A stretch of 37,976 nt of DNA from Gelidibacter algens (GTDB lineage: Bacteria > Bacteroidota > Bacteroidia > Flavobacteriales > Flavobacteriaceae): assembly GCF_001678675.1 (NCBI RefSeq), contig NZ_LZRN01000039.1, forward strand, positions 1 to 37,976. Reading direction: 5' to 3'. Position numbers and translations under genes: made by a program. This document shows positions 33,105 to 37,976 of the stretch, piece after piece (position 1 is the stretch's first letter; each line of letters begins with the position of its first letter). Under the pieces are notes generated by a model, which saw only the letters and a program-made list of their open reading frames with translations, did not search any database and was not told the DNA's origin.

Positions 33105-35297
33105 TTAGTTGTTTGCTTCAATTTTATCGCCCAGTGTACGATCAATAAAATTGGTCATTTTGGTGTATAAATGTAATCTGGTATTGCCACCATAAATACC
33201 ATGATTGTTATCAGGATAAATCATCCATTCAAACTGTTTATTTGCTTGTATCAAAGCCTCAATCATACGGAAACTGTTTTGGACATGGACATTATCATCC
33301 CCCGAGCCATGGATCAATAAAAAGTCGCCTTTTAATTTATCAACATGGTTGATTGGTGAATTGTCATCATATCCTGAGGCATTTTCTTGTGGTGTGGTCA
33401 TGTAGCGCTCTGTGTAAATGGTATCATAAAAACGCCAGCTGGTTACTGGTGCTACTGCAATGGCCATTTTGAAAACATCATTCCCTTTAAATAGTGCATT
33501 ACTGCTCATAAATCCGCCATAACTCCAGCCCCAAATACCTATCCGCTCTGCATCAATATAAGCTCTAGAGCCTAACTGTTTTGCTGCATCAATTTGATCT
33601 TCCACTTCATATTTTCCCAATTCATTTTGAGTTACCTTCTTAAAATCAGCGCCTTTAAATCCTGTTCCCCTAGCGTCTACACAAGCCACAATATAGCCTT
33701 TTTGAGCTAAGAAATAATACCAATAATCATTGGCGCCGTTCCACGTGTTACTGACAGATTGAGACCCTGGGCCTGAATATTGGAACATGAATAACGGATA
33801 GGTTTTTGTAGCATCAAAATCTGTTGGTTTGATCATCCACATGTTCAAATCATTCCCATTAACTGCAATGGTGCTGAATTCTTTTTTAGGGAGGTCATAG
33901 GCTTCCAACGTATTCTCTAAAGCCGAATTATCTTTGATCACTTTTACGAGTTTTCCATCTTTGGCAGTATGCAAGGTATATTCTGGTGCTGTGGTAGCGC
34001 TTGAATACGTATTGATGAAATAAGTAAAATCTGTACTGAAATCGGCCGAATTTGTGCCTTCCTTCTGTGTCAATCGTTTCTTATCCTTCCCATTAATTTT
34101 AATGGCATACACATCTCTATTGATGGATCCATTTTCTACCGACTGATAAAAAACAGTGTTGTTTTTCTCATCAAACCCATAATAGGTAGTCACTTCCCAT
34201 GGGCCTTTGGTCACCTGATTGATCAGTTTGCCTTCTTTTGAATAGTGATAGATATGATTGTAACCATCCTTTTCTGAAGTCCAGATGAAGCTATTATCTT
34301 TTAAGAATGTCAAATTATCGGTCACATCAATATAGGCCTTATCTTTTTCTTCCAGAACCAAATTAGCCGTCATATCATTGGCGTTAATCAGCCATAAATC
34401 GAGCTCATTTTGATGTCTGTTGATATATTGTGCACTTAGGACATCTGGACTGTTGGTCCATTTGATCCGCGGGATATAAAAATCAGAATATGCCTTTGAC
34501 ACCTCAACATCCTTAATCTTTTTTGATTTCAAATCATACATATGAAGCGACACAATAGCATTGGCCTCTCCCGCTTTAGGATACTTAAAAACAGATTGCT
34601 CAGGATACAAAGCCGTACCGTACATGTCCATGGAGAACTCAGGCACTTCAGTTTCATCAAAACGGATAAAAGCTAAATAGGTGCCGTCAGCATTCCATTC
34701 AAAGGCACGCACAAAGGAAAATTCCTCTTCATAGACCCAATCCGTAATACCGTTAATGATTTTATTTTTCTCGCCATCAAAAGTAATTTGGGTGGTTTGA
34801 TTGTTTTCAAAATCTTTGATATACAGATTATTGTTAAGTCCGTAGGCCACTTTTGTTCCATCTGGAGATAGGGTTGGCTCTTGTATTTTTTGATCGGCAA
34901 TTTTTACCAACGTCTTGCTTTTAATGTCATACACATAGAACACCCCCAGCGTTGACCGACGGAAAATAGGTTCAACTGCAGTAGCCAAAATGATTTTACT
35001 TTCATCCTTGCTAAACGTGTAGTTTGAAAAATTGCTTATGGATTCCATATCAGAGGAACTTACCAACGTTTCAACTTTAGACAAGGTTTTGTAATCATAG
35101 ACGTCTATGGTTGTGGACCCCTTTTCATTGTTGAGCACGGCGTACTGTTTTCCGTTATTCATGGAATGCAAAGACTGGATTCCTTGGGTTCTAAAGGTGC
35201 CATTCCAGATGGCATCGAGGGTAATTTCCTTGTTTTGCGCTGAGGCTAAAACAGTTACTAAAAAACAGACAAATAAGGAACTTTTTAAATACTTCAT
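33105..35297 (-). CDS. S9 family prolyl dipeptidyl peptidase (DPP-IV type)
   Basis: Periplasmic or secreted serine exopeptidase releasing X-Pro dipeptides from N termini. A signal peptide (KYLKSSLFVCFLVTVLASAQ) is followed by an eight-bladed beta-propeller (about residues 40-460) and an alpha/beta-hydrolase domain. The DPP-IV marks are present: the double Glu that holds the substrate N terminus in DWVYEEEFSF, nucleophile Ser in GIWGWSYGGFMSS, Asp in GSGDDNVHVQN and His in PDNNHGIYGG. ATG 35297 is preferred over 35330 because it begins at the signal peptide. About 730 residues, normal for the family. The two peptide transporters follow directly. Confidence 0.95.
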   Translation of the reverse strand: MKYLKSSLFVCFLVTVLASAQNKEITLDAIWNGTFRTQGIQSLHSMNNGKQYAVLNNEKGSTTIDVYDYKTLSKVETLVSSSDMESISNFSNYTFSKDESKIILATAVEPIFRRSTLGVFYVYDIKSKTLVKIADQKIQEPTLSPDGTKVAYGLNNNLYIKDFENNQTTQITFDGEKNKIINGITDWVYEEEFSFVRAFEWNADGTYLAFIRFDETEVPEFSMDMYGTALYPEQSVFKYPKAGEANAIVSLHMYDLKSKKIKDVEVSKAYSDFYIPRIKWTNSPDVLSAQYINRHQNELDLWLINANDMTANLVLEEKDKAYIDVTDNLTFLKDNSFIWTSEKDGYNHIYHYSKEGKLINQVTKGPWEVTTYYGFDEKNNTVFYQSVENGSINRDVYAIKINGKDKKRLTQKEGTNSADFSTDFTYFINTYSSATTAPEYTLHTAKDGKLVKVIKDNSALENTLEAYDLPKKEFSTIAVNGNDLNMWMIKPTDFDATKTYPLFMFQYSGPGSQSVSNTWNGANDYWYYFLAQKGYIVACVDARGTGFKGADFKKVTQNELGKYEVEDQIDAAKQLGSRAYIDAERIGIWGWSYGGFMSSNALFKGNDVFKMAIAVAPVTSWRFYDTIYTERYMTTPQENASGYDDNSPINHVDKLKGDFLLIHGSGDDNVHVQNSFRMIEALIQANKQFEWMIYPDNNHGIYGGNTRLHLYTKMTNFIDRTLGDKIEANN

Positions 35298-35419
35298 TAA
35301 GGGTTTTATTTCTGATAAAAATGCTGTCAAGTTTACTAAAAATAATGCAAAAACGCTAACCTTTAATAGTTAAAAACTCAAAGCTATTATTTGTGGCTTT
35401 ATATTCATGACAAGAATAG

Positions 35420-35427
35420 TATCTTTG
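35420..35427 (+). promoter_or_regulatory. -7 promoter element of the HMG-CoA reductase gene
   Basis: TATCTTTG fits the Bacteroidetes -7 consensus TAnnTTTG and lies 18 bp before the ATG at 35446, so the leader would be very short. The nearest upstream TTTG is about 26 bp away, slightly more than usual, so the -33 element is not certain. Confidence 0.5.
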
Positions 35428-35445
35428 CATTTATAAACTTTCCTT

Positions 35446-36777
35446 ATGCGTAAACCAATTAAAGGCTTTTCCAAACTATCCAAATTAGACAAAATTGAAT
35501 GGATTGCTAGCACTTATTTTAAAGATGCAGATGCCGCAAAACAAGCCATCAAACAATATTGGAATACCGACCAAAAGCTACAGCAGCTTCATGATGAATT
35601 TATTGAAAACACCATCACAAATTATTACTTGCCATTTGGTGTGGCCCCCAATTTTTTGATCAATGGTAAATTGTACACCATCCCTATGGCTATTGAAGAA
35701 AGCTCAGTGGTGGCTGCCGCTAGTAAGTCGGCTAAATTTTGGTTGGACCGTGGCGGATTTAAAACGGAAGTCTTATCCACCACAAAAATTGGCCAGGTCC
35801 ATTTTATGTACCATGGAAGTTTTGACAAACTGCAAAAATTTTTTAAAACAATAAAGCATAAGCTTATTGAAGATTCCCAGCACATCACCAAAAGCATGAA
35901 AAAACGTGGTGGTGGTATTTTGGATATCATGTTGAGGGACAAATCTGAAAGCTTAAAAGACTATTATCAGCTCCATGCCACCTTTGAAACCATGGATGCC
36001 ATGGGCGCCAATTTTATCAACTCGTGCTTAGAGCAGTTTGCAAAAACATTTAAAACGGAAGCGCTTCATTTTGAGGAATTCTCAGAAGCTGAAAGCCACA
36101 TCCAAATAGTCATGAGCATTTTATCCAACTATGTGCCCGACTGTTTGGTAAGAGTTGAAGTATCCTGCCCTGTTAAAGACCTGAACGAAGACTCAGGTAT
36201 AGCTTCAGAGGAGTTTGCCCATAAATTTGTGCAGGCGGTAAAGATTGCTGAAATAGAACCTTATAGAGCCGTCACCCATAATAAAGGCATTATGAACGGG
36301 ATAGATGCCGTGGTGCTCGCTACAGGAAATGACTTTAGAGCGGTTGAAGCCGGTGTCCATGCCTATGCTTCACGCAACGGAACCTACAGTAGCCTTTCTC
36401 ATGCTGAGATCTCAGATGGCGTGTTCAAATTTTGGATGGAAATCCCTCTGGCCCTTGGCACTGTAGGTGGGTTGACCACGTTGCACCCTTTGGTTAAAGT
36501 GGCCTTAGAGATGTTGGATCACCCTACCGCAAAAGAGCTGATGCAGATTGTAGCGGCGGCAGGATTGGCGCAAAATTTTGCGGCCTTACGCTCATTAACC
36601 ACAACAGGAATTCAGGAAGGCCATATGAAAATGCATTTGATGAACATGCTCAACCAGCTCAATGCCACGGGTAAAGAGAAAGAAAAAATCATCGCTCATT
36701 TTAAAAGTAACATTGTCACACATAGCTCGGTAGAGGCCGCGTTGAGCAACCTTAGGTTATTGGCAAATGAGGATTGA
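35446..36777 (+). CDS. Hydroxymethylglutaryl-CoA reductase (class II)
   Basis: Cytoplasmic enzyme of 443 residues interconverting HMG-CoA and mevalonate. Class II features: no membrane domain and the four catalytic positions recognisable, namely Glu in MAIEESSVVAAAS (residues 84-85), Lys in THNKGIMNGID, Asp in ATGNDFRAVEAG, and the C-terminal His in EGHMKMHLMNM. LGTVGGLTTLHPLVK is also conserved. Databases often label class II enzymes 'degradative', but in flavobacteria, which use the mevalonate pathway for isoprenoids, the biosynthetic direction is likely; the adjoining GHMP kinase supports this. Start ATG 35446. Confidence 0.95.
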   Translation: MRKPIKGFSKLSKLDKIEWIASTYFKDADAAKQAIKQYWNTDQKLQQLHDEFIENTITNYYLPFGVAPNFLINGKLYTIPMAIEESSVVAAASKSAKFWLDRGGFKTEVLSTTKIGQVHFMYHGSFDKLQKFFKTIKHKLIEDSQHITKSMKKRGGGILDIMLRDKSESLKDYYQLHATFETMDAMGANFINSCLEQFAKTFKTEALHFEEFSEAESHIQIVMSILSNYVPDCLVRVEVSCPVKDLNEDSGIASEEFAHKFVQAVKIAEIEPYRAVTHNKGIMNGIDAVVLATGNDFRAVEAGVHAYASRNGTYSSLSHAEISDGVFKFWMEIPLALGTVGGLTTLHPLVKVALEMLDHPTAKELMQIVAAAGLAQNFAALRSLTTTGIQEGHMKMHLMNMLNQLNATGKEKEKIIAHFKSNIVTHSSVEAALSNLRLLANED

Positions 36778-36815
36778 AGTCCCATCTGCCCGCGTAGTTT
36801 TGCGTAGCCATAAAC

Positions 36816-36941
36816 ACTGAAGACTGCCGTCTGATGACGGATGACGGATGAGTGATGACGGATGACGGATGACGGATGACTGATGACTGATGACTGAAGA
36901 CTGAAGACTGCAGACTGCAGACTGAACACTAAACACAAAAC
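36816..36941. repeat. 18-unit heptad array running into the GHMP kinase start
   Basis: From 36816 to 36941 the sequence divides without a break into 18 heptamers: ACTGAAG, ACTGCCG, TCTGATG, ACGGATG (x2), AGTGATG, ACGGATG (x3), ACTGATG (x2), ACTGAAG (x2), ACTGCAG (x2), ACTGAAC, ACTAAAC, ACAAAAC. The next heptad position (ATTGAAA) contains the TTG start codon of the kinase. Variants are grouped as adjacent pairs and triples, as expected from repeated unit duplication. Confidence 0.93.
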
Positions 36942-36942
36942 A

Positions 36943-37857
36943 TTGAAACCTAACACATTTTACAGCAACGGTAAATTACTCATCACAGGCGAATACCTTA
37001 TTTTAGATGGCGCATTGGCATTGGCCATACCCACTTCATATGGACAATCCCTTACGGTGGAACCAATTCAAGAACACCAAATAAAATGGGAAAGTTATGA
37101 TCATCTCGGACATTTATGGTTTGAGACCACGCTATCTTTAAACGAGAACTTTAGAAATTTAAAAACTACTGACACCCCTATCAATGAACGTTTGCTGCAA
37201 ATTATGAGGGCAGTCAAAAAATACAATCCCAATTTCTTAAACGAAGACGGCGGTGTTAAGGTGAAAACTCAAGCAGATTTTCCGAGAAATTGGGGATTAG
37301 GAACCTCCTCTACCTTAATCAATAATATGGCCCAATGGGCAAAACTTGATGCCTATAAATTACTTGAAGACACGTTTGGTGGCAGTGGTTATGATATTGC
37401 CTGTGCACAACATAATTCACCACTTACCTATCAACTTGAAACAACCGGAAGAACGATCATTGAACGTGATTTCAATCCGGAATTTAAACAACACTTGTAT
37501 TTTGTCTTTTTAAATAAAAAACAAAATAGTAGAGAGGGCATTGCTTCTTACCAAAATAACAAAAGCAACATCCATTTGGCACTTTCTGAGGTCAATGCGA
37601 TTACGAACGATATGATTGGCTGCACTACTTTAGAAACATTTCAGTATTTAATGCAAAGCCATGAGCGCATTATTTCAAAAATCATCAAACAGCAACCTGT
37701 CAAGGAGATGCTTTTTAAGGATTTTAAAGGCAGCATCAAAAGCCTTGGTGCGTGGGGAGGTGATTTTGTTATGGTGGCGTCAGAAGACAATCCGGAAGCC
37801 TATTTTGGAAGGAAAGGGTTTGATACTATCATTCCGTATACAAGCATGATCTTGTAG
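36943..37857 (+). CDS. GYDIA-type GHMP kinase
   Basis: A 304-residue kinase of the GHMP superfamily (galacto-, homoserine, mevalonate and phosphomevalonate kinases). N-terminal FYSNGKLLITGEYLILDGAL (family beta-strand and substrate loop), the Gly/Ser-rich ATP loop NWGLGTSSTLINN near residue 119-131 and the GGSGYDIACAQ motif near 147-157 that names the group. Next to HMG-CoA reductase it probably phosphorylates mevalonate or phosphomevalonate, though the substrate is not proven by sequence. Start is TTG 36943 (MKPNTFYSNGK); no ATG exists between the upstream repeat array and the conserved N terminus, so the start codon lies at the end of the array. Confidence 0.88.
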   Translation: MKPNTFYSNGKLLITGEYLILDGALALAIPTSYGQSLTVEPIQEHQIKWESYDHLGHLWFETTLSLNENFRNLKTTDTPINERLLQIMRAVKKYNPNFLNEDGGVKVKTQADFPRNWGLGTSSTLINNMAQWAKLDAYKLLEDTFGGSGYDIACAQHNSPLTYQLETTGRTIIERDFNPEFKQHLYFVFLNKKQNSREGIASYQNNKSNIHLALSEVNAITNDMIGCTTLETFQYLMQSHERIISKIIKQQPVKEMLFKDFKGSIKSLGAWGGDFVMVASEDNPEAYFGRKGFDTIIPYTSMIL

Positions 37858-37976
37858 AAGATTACAATCCTGTGGATCAAAAACCCAAAAAAAGAAAGTA
37901 ACTTAAATTAATACTTCTTTTTATTACTATTATTTAGTAAACTAACTAAGTAAATAGTAGCTCTGTTGTCTATTAA
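37858..37976. other. Right edge, no feature recognised
   Basis: About 120 AT-rich bases after the kinase stop. No terminator hairpin, RNA or coding start can be supported before the window ends. Confidence 0.4.

Noticed and set aside
36696-36956. Minus-strand frame with Ser/Val-rich repeats upstream of the GHMP kinase
   Set aside because: It is read-through of the heptad array, antisense to HMG-CoA reductase.

Overview
The window is a stretch of an AT-rich chromosome from a member of the Bacteroidetes, most probably the family Flavobacteriaceae. The evidence is the gene content and order (an mraZ-to-ftsZ division and wall cluster with the long Bacteroidetes-type FtsZ; surE / small membrane protein / lpxB; NlpC/P60 / ComEC), the TAnnTTTG-type -7 promoter elements, the absence of clear Shine-Dalgarno sequences, and a mevalonate-pathway HMG-CoA reductase next to a GYDIA-type GHMP kinase. 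Genus cannot be assigned from the sequence alone.

Layout. Positions 1-2650 are an accessory edge: a complete IS1595/ISXO2-like insertion sequence with 13-bp perfect terminal inverted repeats, then a Bacteroidetes-type tyrosine recombinase next to the 3' end of a tRNA-Arg(TCG), which looks like an integrated element whose body lies to the left of the window. Positions 2756-19662 (minus strand) hold yqeY and the dcw cluster, transcribed mraZ - rsmH - ftsL - ftsI - murE - mraY - murD - ftsW - murG - murC - ftsQ - ftsA - ftsZ and closed by a hairpin terminator after ftsZ. Upstream of mraZ there are three direct GTGGTAA boxes at exact 10-bp spacing, probable MraZ operators. Positions 19960-21502 (plus) carry an alpha/beta hydrolase with an apparent 5' frameshift and the GTPase engB. 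Position 21587-23785 (minus) is a tail-specific protease. Positions 23974-29003 (plus) carry surE, a small membrane protein, lpxB, an NlpC/P60 lipoprotein and comEC. Positions 29096-35297 (minus) carry a thioredoxin-like protein, two tandem POT peptide transporters and a DPP-IV-type peptidase, a coherent peptide-use unit. Positions 35446-37857 (plus) carry HMG-CoA reductase and the GHMP kinase.

How the genes work together. The dcw genes make lipid II (MurC, D, E, MraY, MurG; the DNPR motif in MurE indicates meso-diaminopimelate peptidoglycan) and build the divisome (FtsZ, A, Q, L, W, I). LpxB makes lipid A, Prc and the NlpC/P60 protein act in the envelope, the DPP-IV enzyme releases dipeptides that the POT carriers import, and HMG-CoA reductase with the GHMP kinase belongs to isoprenoid precursor supply.

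I see no defence system, phage, biosynthetic cluster or CRISPR. The unusual content is in the spaces between genes. Nearly every junction of the dcw cluster that is not a tight overlap is filled with repeats: a 36-bp palindromic tandem repeat between ftsA and ftsZ with an apparently compensated stem change, a dispersed two-hairpin element present in two 35-bp copies plus inverted and partial copies (related palindromic sequence is read into the murD coding frame), and several 7-bp tandem arrays, one of which runs unbroken as 18 heptads into the start codon of the GHMP kinase. Five of the cluster's genes also appear to start at GTG or TTG.
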